A stretch of DNA of 64,000 nt from NCBI GenBank assembly GCA_016786665.1, contig JAEUVZ010000033.1, forward strand, positions 28,231 to 92,230. Direction: 5' to 3'. The stretch is from Flavipsychrobacter sp. (GTDB lineage Bacteria; Bacteroidota; Bacteroidia; Chitinophagales; Chitinophagaceae). Below are positions 25,679 through 34,606 of this stretch, in pieces. The position numbers and the translations under genes were made by a program. The notes beneath the pieces are model-generated. The model was not told where the DNA came from and ran no database searches. It saw only the letters and a program-made list of their open reading frames with translations. Each line of letters starts with the position of its first letter. Within the stretch, counting starts at the first letter, position 1.

Positions 25679-26878
25679 ATGAAAAAGATATATCTCACAG
25701 TAACTATTATTGTTTCAGGCTTTATATTCTTAATCTCGTGTGAAAAGCTGGAGCCTAAAGCACCGTTTGATGACGAGATATTAGACGGGCCTATAGAAGG
25801 GTTATCAACGGAACAAAATCAAATGTTTCTAAGAGGCGATGTCGCTTTTAATGATGATATATTCACAAAAGAAAAGGGATTAGGGCCGCTATTTGTTTCA
25901 ACATCATGCGGCAGTTGCCATGCAGGTGATGGGAAAGGACATCCATTTACAACACTTACGCGCTTTGGACAAACTGATGAGAATGGGAACACATTTTTGC
26001 ATTTGGGCGCACCGCAATTACAAAATAGGGCGATAAGTGGCTTTGAACCTGAACAGATACCAGCAGATGCTACTTTTTCAAAATTCACACCACCTGCGAA
26101 TACAGGCTTAGGCTTTATAGATGCTGTTTCGGATGCAGATATTATGGCAATGGCTGATCCTAATGATGCTAATGGAGATGGCATTAGTGGTGTACCGAAC
26201 TGGATAGCTTTAAAAGGATTTATTACCCCACGTAACAGTAGTATAACCAATAATGGAAAGCATATTGGAAGATTTGGCAAGAAAGCCGGAGCTTATGACT
26301 TATTGCAACAAACGGCTGCCGCTTACAATCAGGATATGGGTATTACTTCCACTTTTGAACCTTATGATACCCATAGCGGACAGGAAATAGACCCAGAGGT
26401 TTCTAATCAAACTGTGCATGATGTTGTATTCTATCTACGCACACTAAAAGCACCTGTACAAAGAAACCTTAATGATGGCGATGTGATGAGAGGAAAGGAA
26501 CTGTTCATACAGTCCAGTTGTGGTAAATGCCATACGCCTGAATTGAAAACCGGAACATCGCCTATTACTGCACTTTCCAACAAAACCTTCTTTCCATATA
26601 CTGATATGCTCATGCACGATATGGGCAAAGGGCTGGATGATGGGTACACTGAAGGAACTGCAAAAACTTATGAATGGCGCACACCCGCTTTATGGGGCTT
26701 AGGACTATCAAAAAATTCCCAGGGAGGAGGCTATTTCCTGTTGCATGATGGAAGGGCGAGAAGCATAGAAGAAGCTATTTTATTACATAGTGGTGAAGCA
26801 CAAAATAGTCGTGAAAGGTATAACGCACTTTCTCAACAGGACAAACAAAAATTAATCAAATTCTTAGAGAGCCTTTAA
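25679..26878 (+). CDS. di-haem oxidoreductase lipoprotein (DUF1111/DHOR)
   Basis: This 399-residue protein starts with a lipoprotein signal (VSGFIFLISCEKL). It has two c-type haem sites: CGSCH from residue 77 and CGKCH from residue 281. The overall sequence (GLGPLFVSTSCGSC; GISGVPNW; WRTPALWGLGLS) is that of the DHOR family, relatives of MauG and cytochrome c peroxidase. It likely takes part in periplasmic electron transfer. ATG 25679 is preferred over a GTG two codons upstream. It leads the cargo and is followed after five bases by the Rieske gene. Confidence 0.88.
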   Translation: MKKIYLTVTIIVSGFIFLISCEKLEPKAPFDDEILDGPIEGLSTEQNQMFLRGDVAFNDDIFTKEKGLGPLFVSTSCGSCHAGDGKGHPFTTLTRFGQTDENGNTFLHLGAPQLQNRAISGFEPEQIPADATFSKFTPPANTGLGFIDAVSDADIMAMADPNDANGDGISGVPNWIALKGFITPRNSSITNNGKHIGRFGKKAGAYDLLQQTAAAYNQDMGITSTFEPYDTHSGQEIDPEVSNQTVHDVVFYLRTLKAPVQRNLNDGDVMRGKELFIQSSCGKCHTPELKTGTSPITALSNKTFFPYTDMLMHDMGKGLDDGYTEGTAKTYEWRTPALWGLGLSKNSQGGGYFLLHDGRARSIEEAILLHSGEAQNSRERYNALSQQDKQKLIKFLESL

Positions 26879-26883
26879 CAGCC

Positions 26884-27321
26884 ATGAACAGGAGAAAATT
26901 TATTAAGACTGGTTGCATTGCTTGCACCAGTATTGGCTTTCTAAGCACAATGATACAAAGCTGTACTACTGTAAAATACAGCACTGGTACATTGAATGAT
27001 AACGGCATATTAATAGATGTAAAAGATTATGAAACGAAACATGGAGTTCGCAACTACGTGATTGTGCGACATGATGATTTGCAGTTCCCCATTTGTGTTT
27101 ACAAAATTGATGAGCATAAATACTCTGCTTTGCTTATGCGTTGCACCCATCAGGGGGCAGAATTGCAGGTAGCGGGCGACCAGCTTACATGCCCTGCTCA
27201 TGGCAGCGAATTTGATAAATGGGGAAAGGTGACACAAAGCCCGGCGGCAGAAAACCTGCGCAGTTTTCCGGTATCAATCACTGGCGACAAACTTTTTATT
27301 GACCTGAGAAAACAAGTATAA
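26884..27321 (+). CDS. Rieske 2Fe-2S protein with Tat-like signal
   Basis: The product is 145 residues. NRRKFIKTG fits the twin-arginine motif, followed by a hydrophobic stretch and a Cys (MIQSCTT) that could be a lipid site. The Rieske ligands are intact: CTHQG (C87, H89) and CPAHG (C103, H106). Folded export through Tat suits a cofactor-bearing protein. It probably exchanges electrons with the neighbouring di-haem protein, though this pairing is inferred from gene order. Confidence 0.9.
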   Translation: MNRRKFIKTGCIACTSIGFLSTMIQSCTTVKYSTGTLNDNGILIDVKDYETKHGVRNYVIVRHDDLQFPICVYKIDEHKYSALLMRCTHQGAELQVAGDQLTCPAHGSEFDKWGKVTQSPAAENLRSFPVSITGDKLFIDLRKQV

Positions 27322-28548
27322 ATGCAAAAGATATTACTCATCTTACTTTACTTATTAATGGCAAAAACATCAATAGCCCAAATAGACAGTACGCTGTTTA
27401 GAAGAAAGCCACTGGATAGTACAGGAATGTCCTTAAATATGGATGCAGTATATAACCGTCCTTTTCTTTCAGTCGGAAAGCTCCCTGTAGCCTTAGGCGG
27501 CTATATAGAAGCCAATTACCAGCATCTTGGTACGGACGGCATAAGCGAAGGACATCAGTTTCAAATGCGCAGGTTTACTTTATTCGTTGCATCCGGTATA
27601 TCCCGTAGGATAAAATTTTTATCAGAGATAGAATTTGAAGATGGGACAAAGGAAATAAATATAGAATTTGCGGCATTGGATATAGAGTTTCATCCCCTGT
27701 TCAATGTAAGAGGTGGCGTTATAATGAACCCAATCGGTGCATTTAATCAAAATCATGATGGTCCTAAATGGGAGTTTGTAGATCGCCCTGTATCAGCTAC
27801 GCAAATGCTTCCTGCTACATGGAGTAATGTAGGTTTTGGGATTTACGGTAAGCAATTTCAAAAGGATTGGGTGCTTGCGTATGAAGCATATCTTACGAAT
27901 GGCTTTAACGATAAGATTATTGATAACAGTGAAGGCAAAACTTTTTTACCAGCCGCTAAAGAAGACAGGGAGCGATTTGAAGAAAGTTTTAACGGTGTGC
28001 CATTAGTTACTGCGAAAGGCGCTATAAGGCACAAAAGAATTGCAGAATTGGGATTGTCTTATATGGGAGGCGTTTATAACAAATTTCAGGATGATGGTTT
28101 GGAATTGGATAAAAGAAGGAGGGTAGATGTAGTTGCTATTGATGTAAATTCTACATTACCTCGCCTGAGAACATTTATAAATGCTGAATGGGCGTGGGTA
28201 TATGTAGATGTTCCCGCTACCTATACGCAGCAATATGCAAATAAGCAGCGAGGTGGCTTTGCTGATATAGTACAACCGTTATACACTGGAAATCTATTTG
28301 GGTTTAATAAGTCGGTAATCAATGCTGCCTTCCGTTTTGAATACGTTGATTATAATGTGGGCAGATTCAACGAGACAGGCGATAATATTTCAGACCATTA
28401 TTATGCTATTGTGCCTGCTGTTAGCTGGCGACCTTCTCCACAAACGGTATTAAGGCTTAACTACAGGTATAGCTGGCGGTCAGACTTATTAGGCAATCCA
28501 TTGAGTAAAACTGCCGGAATACAGGTAGGTTTTTCAAGTTATTTTTAA
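27322..28548 (+). CDS. outer-membrane porin-like protein
   Basis: This 408-residue protein has a signal peptide (ILLILLYLLMAKTSIAQ) and alternating aromatic/polar beta strands to a final FSSYF, the C-terminal Phe typical of outer-membrane barrels. A GYIEANYQHLGTDGISEGH start and HQFQMRRFTLFVASGIS recall phosphate-selective-like porins. It starts right after the Rieske stop. It may let substrate or metal ions reach the periplasm; specificity unknown. Confidence 0.75.
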   Translation: MQKILLILLYLLMAKTSIAQIDSTLFRRKPLDSTGMSLNMDAVYNRPFLSVGKLPVALGGYIEANYQHLGTDGISEGHQFQMRRFTLFVASGISRRIKFLSEIEFEDGTKEINIEFAALDIEFHPLFNVRGGVIMNPIGAFNQNHDGPKWEFVDRPVSATQMLPATWSNVGFGIYGKQFQKDWVLAYEAYLTNGFNDKIIDNSEGKTFLPAAKEDRERFEESFNGVPLVTAKGAIRHKRIAELGLSYMGGVYNKFQDDGLELDKRRRVDVVAIDVNSTLPRLRTFINAEWAWVYVDVPATYTQQYANKQRGGFADIVQPLYTGNLFGFNKSVINAAFRFEYVDYNVGRFNETGDNISDHYYAIVPAVSWRPSPQTVLRLNYRYSWRSDLLGNPLSKTAGIQVGFSSYF

Positions 28549-28555
28549 GTATAAT

Positions 28556-28572
28556 GTATCATTTTATGATAC
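28556..28572. promoter_or_regulatory. palindrome upstream of metal genes
   Basis: GTATCA-TTTTA-TGATAC is a perfect inverted repeat 44 bases before the Cys/His-rich gene. It follows the porin stop and could be an operator for a metal-sensing regulator. No regulator gene is seen in the cargo. Confidence 0.4.
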
Positions 28573-28615
28573 GCCTAAGCAAATTTTATAAATAAAAGGA
28601 CTATTTTTACTTTTA

Positions 28616-28945
28616 ATGCGTTTAACGGCTTCCATATTAGCCATACTTATTTTGATCCTTAGCTGCCTACCTTGCGCAGACATGGATGCAATGCCTGTTG
28701 CACAGACAGAAACAAGTTCGTTCCCAACAAAGCCGATAAAAGAACATTCTGATGATCACAACGAAGTTGATCTTTGTTCTCCATTTTGTCACTGTGCCTG
28801 TTGCGCTGGATTTTCTATTATCTATCATCCGGCTTTAATACCTGAAAGAGTACACATTCAGGTATCGCAATCACATACTGATTTCTTGTCTTCGGAAATT
28901 ATTGAAATTTCACTACCGATCTGGCAACCTCCACAGTTAGTATAA
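28616..28945 (+). CDS. small exported Cys/His-rich protein (DUF6660-like)
   Basis: The 109-residue product has a signal peptide (ASILAILILILSCLPCADM) and a cluster of metal-ligand residues: KEHSDDHNEVDLC, SPFCHCACCAGF. It sits directly before the RND metal pump, where Bacteroidota often keep such a protein. It may bind the exported metal in the periplasm or act as a sensor. No catalytic motif is visible. Confidence 0.65.
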   Translation: MRLTASILAILILILSCLPCADMDAMPVAQTETSSFPTKPIKEHSDDHNEVDLCSPFCHCACCAGFSIIYHPALIPERVHIQVSQSHTDFLSSEIIEISLPIWQPPQLV

Positions 28946-28971
28946 GTCTGAATTAGTTTTTTAAACAGTTT

Positions 28972-28986
28972 AGCCCTTATAGGGCT
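28972..28986. other. short hairpin before the RND gene
   Basis: AGCCCT-TAT-AGGGCT forms a six-pair stem 35 bases before the RND pump start. It lacks a T run, so it is not a standard terminator; it may shape the leader. Confidence 0.3.
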
Positions 28987-29021
28987 TAGTCTGCGTTTAC
29001 ATTCAACTTATACTAAAAACA

Positions 29022-32000
29022 ATGTTAGATAAGATCATTTATTTTTCAATAAAAAATAAACTGGTTGTAGGCATTTTCACAATAATGCTTATTATCTGGG
29101 GTGTTTATTCACTTTCCCGCTTGCCAGTTGATGCTGTACCGGATATTACCAATAATCAGGTACAAATCATTACCAATGCGCCTACACTTGCCAGCCAGGA
29201 GGTTGAGCAGTTTGTAACCTACCCGATAGAGCAAAGTCTGGCAAACCTGCCGGACTTGACAGAAATACGCTCTATATCCCGCTTCGGACTATCTGTAGTA
29301 ACGGTGGTTTTCCATGATGATGTTGACATCTACTTCGCAAGGCAGCTCATCACAGAAAAGCTAAAACAGGCAGAGGAGCAAATACCTGAAGGTATGGGAA
29401 GCCCTGAACTGGCTCCGGTAAGCACAGGATTAGGTGAGGTATATCAGTATATCATACACCCAAAGAAAGGTGCTGAACACAAATATTCTGCAATGGATTT
29501 GCGGACGATGCAGGATTGGATCGTTGCCCGACAGCTATATGGTACTCCCGGTATTGCAGAAGTAAATTCTTTCGGGGGGATGCTGAAACAATATGAAGTC
29601 GCCATAGACCCTAATCAGCTAAAGGCAATGAATATAACCATTGCTGATTTAATAGAAGCATTAGAGAATAATAATGCAAACACGGGAGGGGCATACATTG
29701 ACAAGAAACCAAACGCATATTTCATAAGGGGTATCGGGCTTGTTTCTTCATTGGAAGACATCGGGAATATAGTCGTTAAATCTGTAAATGGAATACCTGT
29801 ATTAGTTCGCCATGTAGCTACACCTCGTTTTGGAAGTGCAGTGCGGTATGGAGCTATGACCCGCAACGGGGAAAGTGAAGTAGTGGGAGGTATTGTAATG
29901 ATGCTTAAAGGGTTTAATAGTTCGGATGTGGTAAGTAAGGTAAAGGAGAAAATGGCTACTATACAAAAGTCTCTGCCTGCGGATATTGTTGTAGAGCCAT
30001 ACATTGACCGGACAAGCCTTGTAAACCGAGCTATAAGTACCGTAAAGACAAACCTTATAGAAGGCGCACTGATAGTCATTTTTGTACTCGTTTTATTTCT
30101 GGGCAATCTCAGGGCAGGGCTGATAGTAGCTTCAGCTATTCCACTATCAATGCTTTTTGCTTTGGGTATGATGCACGTTTTTGGTGTAAGTGCAAACCTG
30201 ATGTCATTAGGTGCAATAGATTTTGGGCTTATAGTGGATGGAGCTGTAATAATCGTTGAGGCTGTGATGCACCATTTAGGAATGAGGAAAATAGGTGGAA
30301 AGCTCACGCAGCCTGAAATGGATGAGGAAGTATATCAATCAGCATCAAAGATCAGGAGTAGTGCAGCCTTTGGTGAAATAATAATCCTGATTGTTTACAT
30401 ACCTATTCTCACATTGGTTGGAATAGAAGGTAAAATGTTTCGCCCGATGGCACAGACAGTAGGGTTTGCAATATTAGGAGCATTGATACTGTCACTTACT
30501 TATATCCCGATGATGTGTGCATTGGCTTTGAATAAAAACACGGGGCATAAGCGAAATTTTTCGGACAGGATGATGGATTTCTTTCATAGAAAATATGAGC
30601 CTATCCTTAAAGCAGCTATAAGATTAAAATATCTCATAGTGGGCATATCAGGCATTTTATTGCTGGTAACAATATTCATATTCACTCGCATGGGTGGCGA
30701 GTTTCTGCCACAGCTACAAGAGGGCGACTATGCTTTTCACTGCATATTGCCGCAGGGAGCATCACTATCACAAAGCATAGAAACTTCTATGCAGGCAGAG
30801 CGCATTATAAAATCCTTCCCTGAAGTAAAACAGGTAGTTGGTAAAACAGGTAGTGCAGAGATACCCACCGACCCGATGCCGCCGGAAGCAACCGACCTCA
30901 TTATCGTTCTTAAAGATAAAAGTGAATGGACAACAACAGATGATTATCAGGAACTGTCTCAGATGATGATAGAAAAGCTGGAAGCCATACCGGGAGTTTT
31001 TTTTGAAGCCAACCAGCCCATACAAATGCGCTTCAATGAGCTAATGACAGGTGTTCGTCAGGATGTAGCTATCAAAGTATTCGGGGAAAATATAGAAACC
31101 CTTGCATCCATTGCAAATGAAGTGGGGAAAGTGGTGCAGTCAGTTGATGGAGCAACTGATCCGCAAATTGAACGCACAACGGGTTTGCCGCAAATCACCA
31201 TTGATTATAACCGTACTCAAATGGCAGCGTATGGGCTGAATATAGCTGATGTAAACCGTATTGTAACCGCAGCTTTTGCAGGAACAAAGACGGGCGTTGT
31301 GTTTGAAAATGAAAGGAAGTATGATTTGGTTATACGGCTTGACAGTACACATCGCAGTTCTATTGAAGATGTAGCACATCTCTATGTGCCAATCGCTAAT
31401 GGCAACCAAGTTCCACTTAGCCAGGTTGCTAAAGTATCTTTTAAGGAAGGTCCCGCACAGATAAGCAGGGAAGATGCCAAACGAAGGATAGTCATTGGTT
31501 TTAATGTAAAGGGTAGAGATGTACAAAGCGTGGTGAAGGACATACAGGCGAAGCTGGCAAATTTCCCATTGCCTACTGGCTATTACTTTACCTATGGCGG
31601 CACATTTGAGAATTTAGAACAGGCATCTAAGAGACTTCAAATTGCTGTACCTGTAGCCTTGTTCCTCATTTTTGTGCTGTTGTATTTCACCTTTCGTTCT
31701 GTCAAGCAAGCCGCACTTATTTTCACTGCAATCCCGATGGCGGCGATAGGTGGTGTATTTGCTTTACTACTACGAGGGATGCCATTTTCTATTTCCGCAG
31801 GAGTTGGCTTTATAGCATTATTTGGTGTGGCTGTGCTGAATGGAATTGTATTAATAGGAACATTCAATCAGTTAGCCAAAGACGGGATGGATAATGTGAT
31901 AGATAGGGTGTTTGAAGGTACTAAAATAAGGCTGCGTCCTGTTTTGATGACAGCAACAGTAGCCTCATTAGGCTTTCTGCCTATGGCATTATCAGCAGGC

Positions 32001-33353
32001 GCTGGTGCGGAAGTGCAAAAGCCTTTGGCAACAGTTGTCATTGGCGGTTTGATCACAGCTACATTATTAACCCTTGTGGTATTACCATTACTTTATATCA
32101 TCTTCACAAAGAACAACAGGATTAATAAAGCAGTAGCAACAACTACAATGGTATTGTTGTCCGGCTTATCTGCTGTTTCAGCCAATGCACAGTCGCCTAC
32201 TAATGGTTTTAACGGAACAACACGTATTTCATTTGAAGATGCGTATAGTATTGCGCTTAGTAATAACCTGCAACTAAGAAGTAGTGATATTGCGCTCAGG
32301 CGTTCTCAATCTCTCACAGGAACATATTTTGACATTCCCAAAACAGGCATATTCGCAGAAAATGAAGACCAACGCCCATCAGATAATCAAGGCATACTGA
32401 AAATTGGTGTCTCTCAGGCTATCGAGTGGCCGGGTATATATTCTGCCCGTAGAAATATGCTTCGGCAACAGGTTCGTTCATTCACTTATACAAAGCAATT
32501 ACGTGCCTTAGAAATAAAACGTAATCTTCAGGCTACATATTATGCGCTATGGTATCATCAAAGCCGACAGCAGTTATGGCAGCAGTTAGACAGCTTCTAT
32601 AGCGAGTCCGCCGCTATAGCAAGGCTACGTGTTAAAGCAGGGGAAAGTGCAGGATTGGATAGTATCTCTGCAAGTGCTAAAAGCATGGAGGTTCGCCTGC
32701 AATTAAAAACGATTCAGAACGATTTACAAATACAACAAACTGCGCTGAAAGCACTATTAAATACAGATACAGTTTATCTGCCGGAAGATGCTATGCTTGG
32801 TAAAATTGAAACTGATTACTTACCTACTATAACAGAGCATCCTTCATTATTGGTACAGCAGCAAGCTATTAATGTGGCAAACGCCGATTTGAAAATAGCA
32901 AGATTGAGTGCAATGCCTGAGTTTTCAGGGCGTTTCTTTTCACAGCGTTTATACGGTTTGTCTGATCCCTATTCTGGTTTTTCTGTAACTATGGGAGTGC
33001 CAATTTTTGGTATCGGAAATTACAGAAATAAAATAAAAGCTGCAAAACTGGAACAGGATTATCAGCAGACATTGTACAATTATGAAAGCCAGATTTTAGG
33101 TGCGCAGTTACAGCAGGCATCCCAATCAATAGATAAAAGCAGGCAGATGCTTCAATATTATGAAAGTGTGGGCTTGTCGCAAGCTGATGCGATAATAAAA
33201 GCAGCTAATCTATCTTATAAAGGTGGTGAGATCAGTTTTGCAGAACTATCTCAATACCTTAATCAGGCAATGGATATTCGTAAGAACTATTTAGAAGCCC
33301 TGCATCAATATAACCAACAAGCAATACAGTTGAATTACTATTTAAACAAGTAA
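29022..33353 (+). CDS. heavy-metal RND efflux pump fused to TolC-like outer-membrane factor
   Basis: This 1443-residue protein joins two parts of an efflux system. Residues about 1-1045 are a CzcA/CusA-type pump: RLPVDAVPDITNNQVQI near the start, and the proton-relay helix DFGLIVDGAVIIVE with D400, D406 and E413. From about residue 1070, after a hydrophobic stretch that reads like a signal peptide (VLLSGLSAVSANAQ), a TolC-type factor begins with RISFEDAYSIALSNNLQL. That topology would put the factor in the periplasm/outer membrane while tethered to the pump. Such fusions are known in Bacteroidota. The substrate is a divalent or monovalent metal (Co/Zn/Cd or Cu/Ag). The adaptor is encoded next. 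Confidence 0.93.
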   Translation: MLDKIIYFSIKNKLVVGIFTIMLIIWGVYSLSRLPVDAVPDITNNQVQIITNAPTLASQEVEQFVTYPIEQSLANLPDLTEIRSISRFGLSVVTVVFHDDVDIYFARQLITEKLKQAEEQIPEGMGSPELAPVSTGLGEVYQYIIHPKKGAEHKYSAMDLRTMQDWIVARQLYGTPGIAEVNSFGGMLKQYEVAIDPNQLKAMNITIADLIEALENNNANTGGAYIDKKPNAYFIRGIGLVSSLEDIGNIVVKSVNGIPVLVRHVATPRFGSAVRYGAMTRNGESEVVGGIVMMLKGFNSSDVVSKVKEKMATIQKSLPADIVVEPYIDRTSLVNRAISTVKTNLIEGALIVIFVLVLFLGNLRAGLIVASAIPLSMLFALGMMHVFGVSANLMSLGAIDFGLIVDGAVIIVEAVMHHLGMRKIGGKLTQPEMDEEVYQSASKIRSSAAFGEIIILIVYIPILTLVGIEGKMFRPMAQTVGFAILGALILSLTYIPMMCALALNKNTGHKRNFSDRMMDFFHRKYEPILKAAIRLKYLIVGISGILLLVTIFIFTRMGGEFLPQLQEGDYAFHCILPQGASLSQSIETSMQAERIIKSFPEVKQVVGKTGSAEIPTDPMPPEATDLIIVLKDKSEWTTTDDYQELSQMMIEKLEAIPGVFFEANQPIQMRFNELMTGVRQDVAIKVFGENIETLASIANEVGKVVQSVDGATDPQIERTTGLPQITIDYNRTQMAAYGLNIADVNRIVTAAFAGTKTGVVFENERKYDLVIRLDSTHRSSIEDVAHLYVPIANGNQVPLSQVAKVSFKEGPAQISREDAKRRIVIGFNVKGRDVQSVVKDIQAKLANFPLPTGYYFTYGGTFENLEQASKRLQIAVPVALFLIFVLLYFTFRSVKQAALIFTAIPMAAIGGVFALLLRGMPFSISAGVGFIALFGVAVLNGIVLIGTFNQLAKDGMDNVIDRVFEGTKIRLRPVLMTATVASLGFLPMALSAGAGAEVQKPLATVVIGGLITATLLTLVVLPLLYIIFTKNNRINKAVATTTMVLLSGLSAVSANAQSPTNGFNGTTRISFEDAYSIALSNNLQLRSSDIALRRSQSLTGTYFDIPKTGIFAENEDQRPSDNQGILKIGVSQAIEWPGIYSARRNMLRQQVRSFTYTKQLRALEIKRNLQATYYALWYHQSRQQLWQQLDSFYSESAAIARLRVKAGESAGLDSISASAKSMEVRLQLKTIQNDLQIQQTALKALLNTDTVYLPEDAMLGKIETDYLPTITEHPSLLVQQQAINVANADLKIARLSAMPEFSGRFFSQRLYGLSDPYSGFSVTMGVPIFGIGNYRNKIKAAKLEQDYQQTLYNYESQILGAQLQQASQSIDKSRQMLQYYESVGLSQADAIIKAANLSYKGGEISFAELSQYLNQAMDIRKNYLEALHQYNQQAIQLNYYLNK

Positions 33354-33355
33354 TA

Positions 33356-34585
33356 ATGAGAATATATAACACAATATGGTCTGTTACCTGCATAATTTTA
33401 CTTGGAGCATGTGGCAATAAGACCGAAACAAAAACAGAACAGAAAGAAAAAGAAGAAACCCACGAGGAAAGCAATATCGTTGCCATTAATGATGAGCAGA
33501 TGAAAACGGCTGGCATTGTTGTCGGCTCTGTAGAGATGAAAAATCTCACCTCATCTTTAAGCGTAAATGGCACGTTAGCAGTTCCCAACCAGAATAAAGC
33601 GCTTATAACTTCATTATCGGGGGGTATTGTTCGTAGTATCAATGTACAACCTGGCAGCTATGTTCGCAAAGGGCAAGTAATAGGCACAATCGCCAATACC
33701 GAGTTATCAGGTATTCAGCAGCAGCTTATCTCTATCAATGCTCAGATAAAATTTGCAGAACAGGAACAAAAAAGGCAAAAAGAGCTTGTGGCAGGTAATG
33801 CAGCTCCTTTGAAAAATCTTCAGAAAGTTGAAGCTGAATTGAATGGATTGAGAGCGCAACGAAATGCACTTCAGGGACAGTTGACAGCATTAGGAGTGTC
33901 AACGTCAGGCAGTATTTCTTCCACCTTAAATATAACCGCTCCAATCAGTGGGACTATTTCAGAAATTACTGCGCAGATAGGTTCTAATATAGATGCTAAT
34001 TCTTCTATTGCCCAAATCATAAATAATTCTGAACTACATCTTGATTTATTCGTCTATGAAAAGGATTTGCCACAAGTAGCATCCGGTCAAACAATTCATT
34101 TCACCCTTACTAATAATCCCGGCAAGGAATATGATGCAACAATCTATTCAATCGGTACAGCTTTCGTAAACGAGACAAAAGCTGTCCCTGTACATGCTCA
34201 CGTTATAAATGATAAGACAGGATTGATTGAAGGCATGAGCGTGACTGCCCGAATCAGTTTAGGTGAAAATGTATATCAGGCAGTACCTGATGAAGCAATC
34301 GTAAATAACGGAGGAAAGGACTACATTTTTATTCTAACGGATAAAAAAGCTGAAGCGCATACAGAAGAAGAGCAAGAAGGAAGTCATGCTGAAGAAGAAA
34401 AAGAGCATAAAGAATTACCGGAAACAAGTTTTGAGAGAATACAAATCATCCGAGGTGCTTCCGATGTAGGATATACTGAGATAAAACCTATTGTAAGTAT
34501 TCCGCCCAATGCAAAAATTGTAGTTAAAGGGGCGTTTTTCCTGATGGCTAAAATGACCAATGCAGGGGAAGCGCACGAACATTAA
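33356..34585 (+). CDS. efflux RND periplasmic adaptor lipoprotein (CzcB-like)
   Basis: The 409-residue protein has a lipobox (IILLGACGNK), an acidic-lysine linker, then the adaptor pattern: NQNKALITSLSGGIVRSINVQPGSYVRKG (lipoyl half), a coiled-coil hairpin rich in Gln and Glu, a second lipoyl half (ITAPISGTISEI), and a beta-barrel domain. A His/Glu-rich insert (HTEEEQEGSHAEEEKEHKE) and a C-terminal HEH could bind metal. It bridges the pump and the outer-membrane factor. It starts two bases after the pump stop. Confidence 0.92.
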   Translation: MRIYNTIWSVTCIILLGACGNKTETKTEQKEKEETHEESNIVAINDEQMKTAGIVVGSVEMKNLTSSLSVNGTLAVPNQNKALITSLSGGIVRSINVQPGSYVRKGQVIGTIANTELSGIQQQLISINAQIKFAEQEQKRQKELVAGNAAPLKNLQKVEAELNGLRAQRNALQGQLTALGVSTSGSISSTLNITAPISGTISEITAQIGSNIDANSSIAQIINNSELHLDLFVYEKDLPQVASGQTIHFTLTNNPGKEYDATIYSIGTAFVNETKAVPVHAHVINDKTGLIEGMSVTARISLGENVYQAVPDEAIVNNGGKDYIFILTDKKAEAHTEEEQEGSHAEEEKEHKELPETSFERIQIIRGASDVGYTEIKPIVSIPPNAKIVVKGAFFLMAKMTNAGEAHEH

Positions 34586-34606
34586 TTTTTCACTTTATCC
34601 AACTTA

